A stretch of DNA of 64,000 nt from Hemerocallis citrina (GCA_017893485.1 CM030364.1:38977825-39041824); one strand, 5' to 3'; numbered from the stretch's first letter, positions 22,985 to 33,987 are shown. Translations and numbers: made by a program. The notes: generated by a model not told the origin, from the sequence alone.

Positions 22985-24140
22985 AAAAAAATGGGAGGGC
23001 GAATCACAGGGCCTTCCTGGTGGTGCTGTCCTGAGGCTTTGACCGGACCTCGAGTTTGTCGAGGGTTTATGGGTAGGCGAAGGCGATGGCGAACCGTCGG
23101 TATCTTCCGGAGAGGATTACCCTGGTGCCTGCCAGAACCTCGAGAGGACGAGGGTTTATGTGTCGACGAGGGTGATGGCGAGCCGTTGTTTCTTCCTGAG
23201 AAGAGTACCCGGGTGCCAGACCGGACCTCGAGCTGGCGAGGGATTATGGGCCGGTAAGGGTGAAGGCGAGCCGTTGTTTCTTCCTGAGAAGAGTACCCAG
23301 GGGCCAGACCGAACCTCGAGGTGAGGGGGAATTATGGGCTGGTAAGGGTGATGGCCAGCCGGTGGATCTTCCGAAGAAGAGTACCCAGGTGCCAGACCGG
23401 ACCTCGAGCTAGCGAGGAATTACGGGTCGGTGAGGGTGAAGGCGAGCCGTTGTTTCTTCCTGAGAAGAGTACCCCGGTGCCAGACCGAACCTCAAGATGA
23501 GGGGGAATTATGGGTCGGTAAGGGTGATGGCCAGCCGGTGGATCTTCCGAAGAAGAGTACCCAGGTGCCGGACCGGACCTCGAGCTGGCGAGGGATTACG
23601 GGTCGGTGAGGGTGAAGGCGAGCCGTTGTTTCTTCCTGAGAAGAGTACCCTGGTGCCAGACCGAACCTCGAGATGAGGGGGAATTATGGGCCGGTAAGGG
23701 TGATGGCCAGCCGATGGATCTTCCGAAGAAGAGTACCCAGGTGCCAGACCGGACCTCGAGCTGGCGAGGGATTACGGGTCGGTGAGGGTGAAGGCGAGCC
23801 GTTGTTTCTTCCTGAGAAGAGTACCCTGGTGCCAAACCGAACCTCGAGATGAGGGAGAATTATGGGCTGGTAAGGGTGATGGTCAGCCGGTGGATCTTCC
23901 GAAGAAGAGTACCCAGGTGCCAGATCGGACCTCGAGCTGGCGAGGGATTATGGGTCGGTGAGGGTGAAGGTGAGCCGTTGTTTCTTCCTGAGCAGAGTAC
24001 CCTGGTGCCAGACCGGACCTCGAGATGAGGGGGAGTTACGGGCTGGTAAGGGTGATGGCCAGCCCGTGGATCCTCCGAAGAGGGGTGCCCTGGTGCCAGA
24101 CCGGACCTCGAGCTGGTGAGGGGATCATAGGTCGGGCCGT
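22985..24140. repeat. Tandem array of ~88-bp monomers with a ~176-bp higher-order unit (E2)
   Basis: About thirteen monomers, each holding an AAGAGTACCC-like core, CCAGACCG(G/A)ACCTCGAG, and GGTAAGGGTGA or GGTGAGGGTGA. Two alternating types are distinguished by GCCGTTGTTTCTTCCTGAG versus GCCGGTGGATCTTCCGAAG, giving a ~176-bp dimer repeated from about 23270 to 24000. The first and last monomers are the most diverged. It occupies the element's 3' untranslated region. Confidence 0.9.
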
Positions 24141-25180
24141 TAGGGGGCGAACCGTTGTGCCTTGGGGTTGTTTGAGTAGGGTAGTCCGTTGTTTTCGCGG
24201 AGCATTTGGGGGCGCCCTGGGACCTGTGCAAGATTCCCATTTCCTAGGTGCGTTAATGGCGCCGCCTAATAAATGTATGGCGCATGGTCTTCCGTCGTTT
24301 GGTTTTCCCCATATCATAAAGGCCGACCCCTGGGGGGAGGCTATAAGTACCCCCCTCCCTCTTTCTCGTTGTGGTTCAGATCAAAGCAAAGGTGGTCTGC
24401 TTGGCCCTTAAAGGTGTCTGCTTCGGCGGACGCCTGTTTTTTGATAATTCTTACCCCCGGTTTTGTTGGAGAGGTAGTTTCTTTGTCGCCCGATCTTCTC
24501 TGGGATCTGATGGCCCTGATGTGGCGGCCAGATCCAGGGGGGATCCGGGCGAGAGGGATAACGACCGAACTTCGAAGGGTGAGCAGTCTGCAACTGTGGA
24601 GGTTCTATCCTTCCGAGAGGGATGAAGGGCGTTCCGGGCCGGTTGTTTGCAACTGCGAAGGTTCCGTTGCTGGAGTAGGCTGGGCCTTTGCAGTTGCATC
24701 AACTGGCTCGGAATGGAGCACTTCTTTCGGCCTTCGGGTGTTGATCTGCTTTTGACCGGGGTGCTTGCCGAGGGGGGCGTCTTGAAGCTTTGGGCCCCGG
24801 GTAGATGAGTAGTTCTCCGATTGGAGGCTGACTATTCTGTGTCCCAATAGGGCTCCAGGTTGAGGCGGTTTCTGTCTCACCCGGGAACAGTTCGGGTCTT
24901 CGGCCGATGACGCTGTAAGCCCCGAGCTGCTCGCGGGTGAAAGGGGAACCGACCCAGTCTCGGAGCCCGGGGCGTCTGTCTGATGACGGCGCCTTAAATC
25001 TTAAAAATAAAAATGTTCCCTCCTCCGAATACTTCTTCCGCGCTGGCCTCCTTGACTGGCTGCCAGCCTGTCAATGGATGATGTCAGCGTCGCACGTTTT
25101 GAGGATGTGGCGCGAATTCTTAGGCGGCAGTTGCATGTTGGATAGGTGAACAGTACTCGCGGGAATCGAGGAGTCGCTTC
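24141..25180. other. E2 region between repeat array and antisense gene
   Basis: GC-rich sequence with several short open frames on both strands but no recognised domain. It contains AGGCTATAAGTACCCCC near 24338, which could be another TATA-like site. I annotate no gene. Confidence 0.4.
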
Positions 25181-25186
25181 TATCTC

Positions 25187-25196
25187 CTATAAATAG
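25187..25196 (+). promoter_or_regulatory. TATA box of the E2 antisense gene
   Basis: CTATAAATAG lies about 150 bases upstream of the ATG at 25346 and is preceded by AGTCGCTTCT. E3 has AGTCGCCTCT before its own TATA box. A CT-rich leader follows, as in a plant 5' untranslated region. Confidence 0.65.
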
Positions 25197-25345
25197 TCCC
25201 CCCTCTCCCCTATTTGTCCACTCCTTTCTCTTTCAAAATAAAATTTTTCAACACTTCAGCGCTCATCTTCGCGTCTTGCTGTACCAGACTTGCCCTTCCG
25301 AAGTAACCCCAGGTGAGTTAGCAAGTCTACTTAGCCTAGGCATAG

Positions 25346-27619
25346 ATGGACAGGGCTCAGTCCGGCTCATCAGCGTCGACGTCTAGGGGGGAGGTGGAGC
25401 CTATCTCTGACTCGACGTCCTGGGAGGAGCCCGTACTCGAGGAGGAGTCAGTGTACGTTGACGAGTCTTCTGACACGGTTTCGTGGGAGGAACCGGTGGT
25501 TGAGGAGGCGGCACATGGTGCGAGGCGGTCGCGCTCTCGTCGTCCCTTCGTGGTGGAGAGCAGTGAGTCGGAGGAAGCGACTGACGGTTCGGACGACGTC
25601 CGTGTTTTGGAGCCGGCTACCGAGGGTGAGAGAGGCGAGGGCGGCATTGTAAGGAGATCCACGGTTCCGGGGGCAGGCCCGAGTTCCATGCTGACTGGTC
25701 GGGGGCCCTTATTCACTCCCTCGTCGGAGCGATCCGAGAAGAGGAAGAAGGCTCCGAGGAAGGTAGGGTTGGGGACCGGTGGCTCGAGCCAGGGGACTGG
25801 TTCGCCCGCGCAGCCGAATCATTTTCGTCAATATCCTGACGACCTGTCCGACCAGGAGCTCTTTGGTGTGCAGGCCTCTTCGCCGAGTCGGACGAGAGTG
25901 TTGATGGACGCGATTCTGACCGCCTTGGACGGCGGGGATTTGGAAGTCTTGCAGTTGGCGTACCACATAGGTCCTAGTTACGAATTGATGCTGCCGAGCT
26001 CTACTCTCCGCCCAACCGATCCCCTGTCTGCTTGGTATTGTGTCTTCCCCGTGGACGCATTTATTTCTGGACTGAGGCTGCCGGTCCATCCGTTTGTTCG
26101 GGAAGTGTTGAACTGGGCCTCCTTGGCGCCGATGCAGTATGGGCCGAACTCTTGGGAGCAGATAATCAGCTTTGTACTGATGTGCGAGGAACAACGGGTA
26201 CCCTTGCGCTTGAACGTGTTCCGAGCGACGCTGATGTTTTATTCGGCAGCCGAGGGGGTTTACTATATCTCCCCCCGGAGCAGGAGGAAGGTTGTTCATA
26301 GCCACCCTGACTCTATTAAGGACTGGAGGAAAAAGTATCTGGTGATCCGGAGTGAAGAGCCCTGGGACATTCCGACTCGATGGAATTACTCCAAGCCGAG
26401 TTATCCTGTGCCGGGGCAGGGGGATCTGACGGTCGAGGAGTGGGGGTTTGTCGAGCGTCTTCGTTTGTCCCCTAGTATTAATTGGACGAAGGTGACGGAG
26501 GTTCGCCTGGCGAGCGTTGGACTGAGCCCCGCCGTTCTCCGTATGTAGTTGTTTCTTTTCCCTCGATCCTTTCGTACATTCTTGCTCATTGCTCTTAATG
26601 GTTTTTTCTGCAGATATGGATGAGGCATCGATCCAAGCAAGGCGGCTCGCCATGAAGAAGGAAAATGCCGAGAAGAAGAAGGCGGAGGCGGCGAAGAGGC
26701 CGAGGGAGCTGCCCCTTGTTATCTCGGAGGTACCGCTTGAGCCGAGGGCTAAGAGGACTCGTTCGGAGACGGGCAAGGGGGGTGCCCCTTTGAGGGGTAA
26801 GGGCCCGGCGAGGGCGTCCGATCTTGACAAGGGGAAAGGTCCCTTGGTAGGGGTCGAGGAGGAGGACCCGGTGGTGGAGTTGTTGCGGCAGCGGTGGGTG
26901 CCGGACTGGTCGGTTCGGATGAGCGACTGTCTGACCGAGGAAGCCCAGGCCGTAGAGGTGGTGGAGAAGCTGGCAACGCCTCGCGATCGCCAGATGATGG
27001 AGAACGAGCCTGTGGAGGTGGCATTCACGCGCCTGGCGCAGGCCACCGTGTCGGTAAGCTTGTCGACCTCCTCCATTCCGTTTGGTCTTGCCTCAGGAGT
27101 TTTCTTCTTATCCGCTTCTTTCGGCCGCAGGCTTGTATGCAGGGAGCTAATGTAAAGAATCTCTACGAAGCGTCCCTGTTACAAGAGCGTGCTCGGGCGG
27201 ACAAGAGCGGACGAGAGACGAAGGAGATGCGGATCGAGCTCGAGGGTTCGCGTCAGAGGGAGCAGCAGATGAAGCTGGAGCTCGAGGCCAAGGACACCGA
27301 GTGGGAGAAGAGGGTGGCCTCTTTGAAGAGGAAGTTTGCCAAGGAGAAGGGGGAGTTAATAGCCGCGTTCGCCAATGAGAGGAAAGAGCTGACGGATGCG
27401 GGCCAGCGGATGGTGATAGCCGCCCAGGATGAGTGCTACGCGAAGGCGCTCAGTCACGTGAGGCATTTCTATCCGACCCTCGATCTGTCGAACTTCGAGT
27501 ACGACATGGAGATTGATGGGACCCCGAAGGTCCCTGCCGTAGAGGGGCTCGTTGACAACCCGGCCGATGATCGTTCTGTGAACCCGATCGACGCCGAGGA
27601 GGGAAACCGAGTTGTATAG
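25346..27619 (+). CDS. Antisense gene of E2: Transposase_28-like protein with coiled coil, 707 aa
   Basis: Three exons, 25346-26540, 26614-27053 and 27131-27619, join with GT-AG introns (73 and 77 bp) in phases 1 and 0, leaving 707 codons without a stop. Residues 1-165 are acidic and Ser-rich with a basic patch (SEKRKKAPRKVG). About 195-370 carry the plant Transposase_28-like core (LPVHPFVREVLNWASLAP, then SFVLMCEEQRVPL). About 400-450 hold Lys-rich, nuclear-signal-like stretches. Exon 3 is a long coiled coil (about 546-655) with an acidic tail. It runs opposite to the element's gag. The domain name is historical; no transposase activity is known. Such extra ORFs are known in Tat-lineage elements, role unknown. 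Confidence 0.85.
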
Positions 27620-28469
27620 TTTTGTCTTTCTTTCTTCTTTCCTCCTTTCGATTGTATTTGCCTCCCGCGGACTGGCCCCCGCCTTTTCGTGTTTATATAA
27701 AAAAGTAATTCGGACTTGCCAAGGGTTTCGACGCCGGTCGTTTCCGGATCTCCCCGCTTATGTGCTTCGAGTTGGCTCACTTCGTAGGTTGCGGCTTCCC
27801 TTCCCGAGGTGGGCCCCCGTCGTTCCGACGTGGCGTGCCGCTCGAGACGAGGGGAGTATTTCTGTAACGGCCTTTGCCCCGGTCGACGGTATATAAAGTG
27901 ATGAAGGGGATGTGGCTCGGCCTTATTGTTTCGCGAGGAATTGGAGTGGGGTGAGGTGACGCCTTGGGGGTCGACCCCCTAACCGGGTATTAGGTCGGGT
28001 CTGCCGAGGCGTTTGGAGTACGATGCAACGAGATTTCCTTAGTATAAGATAGGGGGGCCGCTAAAAACGGTCCTATACAAAGGAAAGCTTTACAAAAGGT
28101 TTACTTCTAGTTAAGTTAAAGTCTAGGCTTGCTCTTTGCAGGAGTTCACTGGGTGCTAGGCGTCAAGGGGGAACCTCTCTGGTTCGACGGTAGGTCCGGG
28201 GGTAGGGCTGTCCTTCTTAGGTTAGAGCATGACGGCGTTGGGGGGGAACATTGCTCCTCCGTCGATGGTCATGCAGCACGACCGCGTTGCTTCTTGGCTA
28301 CTTCGAACGGCGCCGACCCCGTGTGGGGTGGAAGATTCGAGCTCCGAATGGTAGGCCGAAGGCATCGCTTGGAGGGAGCATAATCTGGATCGGCCGGGTA
28401 TGGCGTTGTTAGCTGTCTTGGCGTTGTGACAATCCCTTCTAGCTCGATAGGGATGTCGTAAAACCCATG
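27620..28469. other. E2 region where pol should be
   Basis: Between the antisense gene's stop and the protease remnant there are only ~850 bp and no RT, RNase H or integrase homology on either strand. The part just after 27619 is the 3' untranslated region of the antisense gene. CGGACTGG followed by CCGC and a TATAAA run recurs after the E3 gene near 59130-59165. Confidence 0.6.
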
Positions 28470-28760
28470 TTAGGTGTATCCGGCCGGTTGGAGCTTGCCT
28501 CTAGGTAACTTCAGTTTCTCGAAGGCTTTGAGGGAAAGAATGTTCGCCGAGCTGCCGTAGTCGACAAGGATCTGGCGAACTTCACACTTAGCCATGCGGA
28601 GGCTAATGACGAGGGCGTCGCAGTGGGGGAGGCGAACGCCTTCGAGGTCCTCCCCTGGGAAGGAGACTGGCGCGGTTTGTAGCTCGGGAGTGGGATCGTC
28701 TTGGACAGTATTCATCCCTCGGAGGAAGACTTTTCGGAAAGTATTTGATTCTCCTCCCAT
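28470..28760 (-). pseudogene. Aspartic protease remnant of E2
   Basis: The minus strand encodes LVISLRMAKCEVRQILVDYG followed by SSANILSLKAFEKLKLP, matching a Ty3/gypsy retropepsin. The catalytic motif is VDYGSSANIL, where the usual residue after Asp is small; the Tyr is unusual. It is in the same frame as gag but separated from it by a single TGA. Downstream pol is missing, so it is a remnant. Confidence 0.75.
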
Positions 28761-28775
28761 TAGCCCTCCATGGGC

Positions 28776-30337
28776 TCAATGTAAGATAAATGGTGTGTCC
28801 GCGGCTCCCTCGGACTCGGGATCCCGACCCGGTATGCGGCTCGGAGGGGGGTTCGGGGGCGAGTGTATCCCGCTCCTAGTATCTCGTCGACCCCGCGGGA
28901 CTTCTCGGGTGAATTCTCGGAGGTATCCTCTGGAGATGAGTTCCTCAATCTCGTCTTTCAGGACCCGGCATTGATCTGTGTCGTGTCCATGGTCCTGGTG
29001 GAAGCGGCAGTAGAAGTGCTGATCTCGGTTCTTGCCGTTGTTAGGTCGGGGAGGTAGTCGAACAATGCCTTTGTCTTCGATTTCTAGGAGGATGGCGGAT
29101 ATGTTGTGCGTCAAGGGAGTGTATCTTTCGAAGCGGGGGACCGGCGGGACCTTCTTCATGGCCCCCGGGTCCCTTGGAGCTTTCTTCGATGGTTCGACTT
29201 CTTCGGTCTTCCGCTTTTCCTTCCCGGTGTCGTCCCTGGTATCTTCGGGGTTAAGGGCCTCTTCTGCCCTAATGTATTTCTCGACCCTACCGAGGAGGTC
29301 GGGGAAGTCGACGGGGGGTTTCTTCGCCAGAGAAGCCTTCAGCTGTCCGTGACGGACGTTGTGACGGAATGCCGCTGAAGCGACGCCCGGGTCGAGGGAG
29401 GAGACCGACCTTGCCTCAGCGGTAAATCTCCGGACGAACACTCTGAGTGATTCCCCCTCTAACTGTTTGAGTCCGAGTAACGAGGCGCTGGTCCTTTCGG
29501 TCTTCCGGCTGGTGACGAAGTGGGCGAGAAAATTGCCCTCGAGTTGGTCGAAGGAGTAAACGGAGCCAGGGGCGAGCTTCGAGAACCACTCACGAGCGGG
29601 ACCCCGAAGGGTGGCAGGGAAGGCTCGGCATAGCAGGGGATCCGAGGCGCTGTGAATCATCATGAGGGTTTTGAAACCCCCATGTGATCAGCAGGATCTC
29701 CCTCGCCGTCGTAGGTCTCGAACTGAGGGGGTCGGAAATTCCTGGGTATTTCCGTTTGGAGGATGGGGGTGGAGAAGGGAGGACGGACAGGTCTGTACCC
29801 CTGAGTCGCTCTTCGGCCGCCGTCCCCTATGTGATCGAGGCGATCCTCCACCCCTTGTAGGCGCCTTAGGAGAACGTCATCATCCTCAGGCTGGATTATT
29901 GAAGGGCGGGACGCGCTGGCTTCGGCGTCCGACCCTGCTTGGGAATGGGGGGTTTCTTCCCTGGGGGTCCGTCGGAGGGCTCCCAGAATTTCTCTTCGGA
30001 AGTCTTGGAGCTCCTTGTGAGTGACGGGGGCTCCACCGACTTGGTTTGGTTGGTCCGAGGGTTGTCTTCCGACTCGACTGAGCGCGGGTCTTCGTACCTC
30101 AGGCGGCGGTCTCGGACGGTTCGGGACCGGGTTGGAAGCGGCCCTTCCCTTGCGGCGGGTAATCCTGCGGTTGAGGATTATTCCCCGAAGGTCGGGCTGG
30201 GCTGGCCGGCCGACGCTCCTTTGGGACTCCCGAGGGAGAGCCTTGTGTTTCGACGTGCGTGGCCTGGCTTCATCAGTGGGTGGGGGCGAGTCCCGTTGGT
30301 TGACGGAGGAAGCAGCCCCCTTGCCTTTGGAGGCCAT
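28776..30337 (-). pseudogene. E2 gag (one frameshift)
   Basis: Two overlapping frames (30337-29660 and 29663-28776) form one gag. The N-terminal part is Pro/Arg-rich and ends in PPQFETYDGEGDPADHM. The second carries the retrotransposon gag domain (CRAFPATLRGPAREWFSKL, then FVRRFTAEARSV) and a Cys/His knuckle-like motif near its C-terminus (YCRFHQDHGHDTDQC). The break is at a run of five G's near 29675, consistent with loss of one base. The protein would form the particle and bind RNA. The domain style (GxTDPADHM, FHQDHGHDTDQC) is typical of Tat-lineage elements. Confidence 0.88.
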
Positions 30338-30400
30338 GAGGATTCGGCTGTCGATGGCCTTTGAGGGTCTGGGTCGGATCGGCTTCTGGAGCAGCGGTTC

Positions 30401-30418
30401 CCACAGACGGCGCCAACC
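30401..30418 (-). promoter_or_regulatory. Putative primer-binding site of E2
   Basis: The minus strand reads GGTTGGCGCCGTCTGTGG directly after the 5' LTR. TGGCGCCGT matches the 3' end complement of tRNA-Asp used by Athila/Tat relatives, but the match weakens after nine bases. Confidence 0.6.
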
Positions 30419-31210
30419 TGATGCTGTTTATTTCTGAGAAACGTGTGGAAGCACCAGGTGTGAGTTCGAACTCAATTTGTATTGAAGGAGATTGCTGCTC
30501 GTCTGCCGACCTTCAGTTGACCTTCTGGGACCTACGATGAGCTTGGAAAGATGTTGAAGGTTGGGCTCGGATCGGAAGGGTCGGATCCGAGGTCTTGTGT
30601 ACCTGCAGACGGTCCTGAAACACCGGGGTTTGTCCCGGTGGCGGACCCTCCGACGCTCTAGTCAGTCTCTGTGAGAGAGTAGCAATAACTAGGTATATTT
30701 AAGTGGCAAAAGATTGATTACCTCAAAAGGTGGGTGTGGGTCTAGTATTTATAGAGAATCCCAACCGGGTTTGGTTCCACTTGGGGGCCGGGTTTGGATC
30801 CGAAAGCCCATGGGCCTGACGTGGCAGAAGGCCCAGGGGGTTTAGGGCGGACGTGGCGATACCAGGAGTGGTATAGGGCTGACGTGGCGAAGCCCTTGGC
30901 GGTATTTGGAGCTGACGTGGCCCATCGTGAGCCCCCTGTGCCTCTGGGGGGAATCGGAGGGCCTAGGCTGCGCCAGGTCATCCTTCTGCCCTGCCAGAGA
31001 GGGGGGACGGCCTGTGGGACTGCTCCGGATCGGACTCCGAGGGCTACTGAGGCTCGTCAGTACGAGGAGGCCGGCACCGTGAGGGCAAACACGAGGTTCG
31101 GCACCGACCCTGAAGTGATCCGGAGCCGAACCAGGTTGCTATCTTTACCTTTCTGAGTGGGAATTGTATTGGGCCCTTGTTGGGCCTCAGGCCATTTTTA
31201 CACTGTCACA
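30419..31210 (-). repeat. 5' LTR of E2
   Basis: 792-bp partner of 22131-22921. Differences include TCGCTC/CTGCTC near 30495 and a G-run length change near 30785. A TATA-like TATTTATAGAG lies near 30749 on the + strand. Confidence 0.93.
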
Positions 31211-31254
31211 ATATCATATATGTATAGTAAAAAAAAGAGAGACAGTTAAATAAA

Positions 31255-31519
31255 CTAGTATCATACACGTGCACACGTGCACGTGGAAAAAATTGTAGGG
31301 ATAATACACGTGCACACGTGCACGGGGAAAAAATTGAAGGGATAATGAAAAGGGTAAAAAGAAAATAATTTCCAAACTGATCCACTGTGGAAAATATTTA
31401 CCAAACTGGTCCACTTTCGAAAATATTTACCAAAGTTAGTCCATAACTGGTCCACTTTCGAAAATATTTGGGTTGAGGACAAATTACACTAATGGGTTCT
31501 CCCATTATAGTAGTAGAGA
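31255..31519 (-). mobile_element. 265-bp Helitron H3
   Basis: Minus-strand start TCTCTACTACTATAATGGG at 31519 and end CTAG at 31255, between host A and T. Palindromic CACGTGCACGTGTGCACGTG sits before the 3' end and is duplicated about 55 bases upstream. Another duplicated block (GGTCCACTTTCGAAAATATT) lies near 31410 and 31455. Confidence 0.88.
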
Positions 31520-32786
31520 TTTAGAATGATTCTTTTTTTTAAAAAAATTTGAAATGAATCCTTTAGAAAAGATTGAAATAAAAAAGTTCTATCAGAAAAG
31601 TAAATATTGATGTATGGTCTATTTATTGGATTGTAAGTTTCCAATATATATTTGTTTCGAATAATTCAGATTTCTTAAGAAAAAATAAAGGCATTTAGCC
31701 ATAGAAGAGACGGCGTGAGAAACACTCCTCTACAGAACCTAAATTAATTAGTGTTGATAGCCATATTGTTCGAGTTTGGGATCCTAATATGGTAAGAACT
31801 TAGCTTGTTAAAATAATTTCATATTTGGTTTCTAAATTTAGATGCGTGCAATGTGCAAGCATGATAGTCACACCCTCTCCTAAAAACAAATGCATTATTA
31901 AAATGATGGTACATGCTGCTGAAGCAGCAGTTCTCCCCTTACAATACTCCTATGTAATTTAATATTGTACTGCCTCATTGCCTGGTTTCAGTTTTAAAGG
32001 AAGAAGATCCTCCCTATAGTTGCAAACTGGTAGATAATAATTGAGAACACATTTACATGAGGCCACCCCAAAACTATAGACATTATCTAATTTCAAGATT
32101 GGTGTTATTAGTGATTTATTTATTTATCCCTTTTTTTAAATGCGGAAGAAGGGGACAATCATTTCGAGGAAAATAAAACAAGTTTATCCCAACCCTTTTA
32201 AGCTTTCAAAGTAGATTAACTAATTTAAAGATAAACATAAAAGAAATTTCATTGAAATGTAATTTTATTGACCAATCGGAACTAACCCTATCGCCGATGT
32301 CTAAGATAGTTATACATGATTCGTTTCGTCTTTAATATTTCCAATTCATATTGTGTATTCAGATAAACATAAATGTAGTTTTTTTTTTCCTACTTTGCCA
32401 TAAAGTCAATTTAATTTCTAGCTTGGCCTTAAAGATACTCGCCTTTTGAGTCTTAAAAGCACAATTTTGTTTTATGGAGTTGTAGAAGCTCTCTTCTTAA
32501 CAATGTTAAAGATAGTCATACTTTGAGATTAATCTCTCAACTTTTTGTAAACTACTTTGATCAAGAATATATAAGAATCCCCCCCCCCCCCCCCCCCCCC
32601 CCCTCTCTTTTTTTTTCTCCTTCCAAATATCAATTATTTCAATTTATGGATGTTCTTGGCAGCAAGTGCATTATTGGCCAGAATTATCCTTTTGTTATTT
32701 AGATCGATAGATTTAATCTAGGTCGTTCATTTAATCTATAAATTGATTGATTCGGCCATTGAGTACTTCACGATCTAATAGAATAA
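31520..32786. other. Gene-free AT-rich stretch with a 25-bp poly-C run
   Basis: No coding homology is recognised. An uninterrupted run of about 25 C's spans 32579-32603 and is followed by a T-rich tract. The rest is AT-rich with no repeat termini. Confidence 0.6.
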
Positions 32787-33987
32787 GGCCCTGTTTGGTT
32801 CAAAGGAGGGGAGGAGAGGGGAGGGATTTTAATGGAGGGGAGGGGAGGGGAGGGAAAGGGAGGGGAGGGATTTAATAATTTTCTTGTTTGGTTCAAAGGA
32901 GGGGAGGGGAGGGAAAATAATAATTTTCTTGTTTGGTTCACAAGGGGAGGGAATGGATTTTATAATAAAATTACTTTTATACCCTTTTACATATAAGAGT
33001 TAGATGATCACCTACTGATTACTACAAGAAAATTGAGTTCCTTTGGTTCTCCCAAAAGAATTGAGTTCCTTTCCTTTACTGAACATTTTTTAGGGAATAC
33101 TTCTTGTGATCATGTAGGTTTCAGTAAACTTTTAGTATTTTATGGATGTCATACACAACTAAGACAATTTCACTGTGATGGCATTATTTTGATTGTCAGA
33201 TCAGGTTTCAATATTGAAGTTTGAGGTACTATATACTCGATATGTTATTGTTTGCAGGGCTAGTTTTGTTGCCTTCCAAGTTCTGCTATGCATCTTATGC
33301 AGCAAGTGATAGAATGTACGGAGTATGCAAACAACCCTTATGAAGACCCACTGTAGCTTAATCCTTTCATGCATCCTTTCAATCATTGACTGTGACTCCT
33401 ATATTTACATGCTGCTAGCCTGAGAACTTTTCTATCGCTTAACTGCACAGAAAGTTTAATCCCTTTTATTATATGGGTTCTAACCATTTTCAAAAACTTA
33501 TTATGCTCATAAAGTCGAGGGAGAAGTCAGTCGTTAGATCCTGCGCGGTATTTGCTTGCTGAACACAAATTGTTCGAGTACACTTATTTTTCGTAATTGT
33601 ACCCCTATTTCGCTGGAGTTGGAACTCCATAAATGTTTTCCATTCTATCTGAATACATAGAATAGTTATCTTGTTTATTTAGTTTTCATTCATACTATGT
33701 TGAACAGTGCTGTTGTCTGTTGTCTGGTTATTTAATCCTAATATTTTCCCTCAGTTTTTGTTAAAGGGCTTTTTAGTCTAAACACTTTAAAAATTTAGCC
33801 CTATTTTCTCTCCCCTCCAAATCCCCCCACTTTTGGAGGGGAGCCAAAATTGGCTCAGGAGGGGTATTGCACCCCCCCATTTCCCTCCCCTCCCCTCCTA
33901 AAAATTGAACCAAACAAGAAAACTATTAAATAACCCCTTCCCTCCCCTCCCCTTCCCTCCATTCCCCTCCAACCAAACAGGCCCTAA
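32784..33987. mobile_element. PIF/Harbinger-like non-autonomous element (second copy)
   Basis: The ends GGCCCTGTTTGGTT (32787) and AACCAAACAGGCCC (to 33984) are flanked by TAA on both sides. The left end repeats the TTTGGTTCAAAGGAGGGG module, and the right end has matching CCCCTCC tracts. In inverted orientation it shares these subterminal modules with 18514-20339. The central 700 bp has no recognised coding content. Confidence 0.78.

Larger units (their letters stand above)
22126..31215 (-). mobile_element. Tat-like Ty3/gypsy LTR retrotransposon E2 with intact antisense gene
   Basis: The element spans 22131-31210 and is flanked by perfect ATATC target duplications (22126-22130, 31211-31215). 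LTRs are 22131-22921 and 30419-31210. Reading on the minus strand: 5' LTR, primer site, gag, protease remnant, then no RT, RNase H or integrase. Next come an intact spliced gene on the opposite strand, an ~88-bp tandem-repeat array, the polypurine tract and the 3' LTR. By eye the LTRs differ at about nine substitutions and one indel, near 1.1%. It inserted in the remains of a GDSL gene. Confidence 0.93.

Noticed and set aside
22985..24140. CRISPR-like regular repeats
   Set aside because: Monomers are contiguous without unique spacers and belong to a plant retrotransposon; CRISPR arrays are not expected in plant DNA.
25357..27076. Long minus-strand frames (119 and 455 codons) opposite the E2 antisense gene
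   Set aside because: They are shadows of exons 1-2 with low-complexity composition and include intron sequence; the + strand model has splice sites and homologues.
32579..32603. Poly-C run as a functional i-motif
   Set aside because: A simple homopolymer in gene-free DNA; it may be partly a sequencing or assembly artefact, and nothing links it to regulation.
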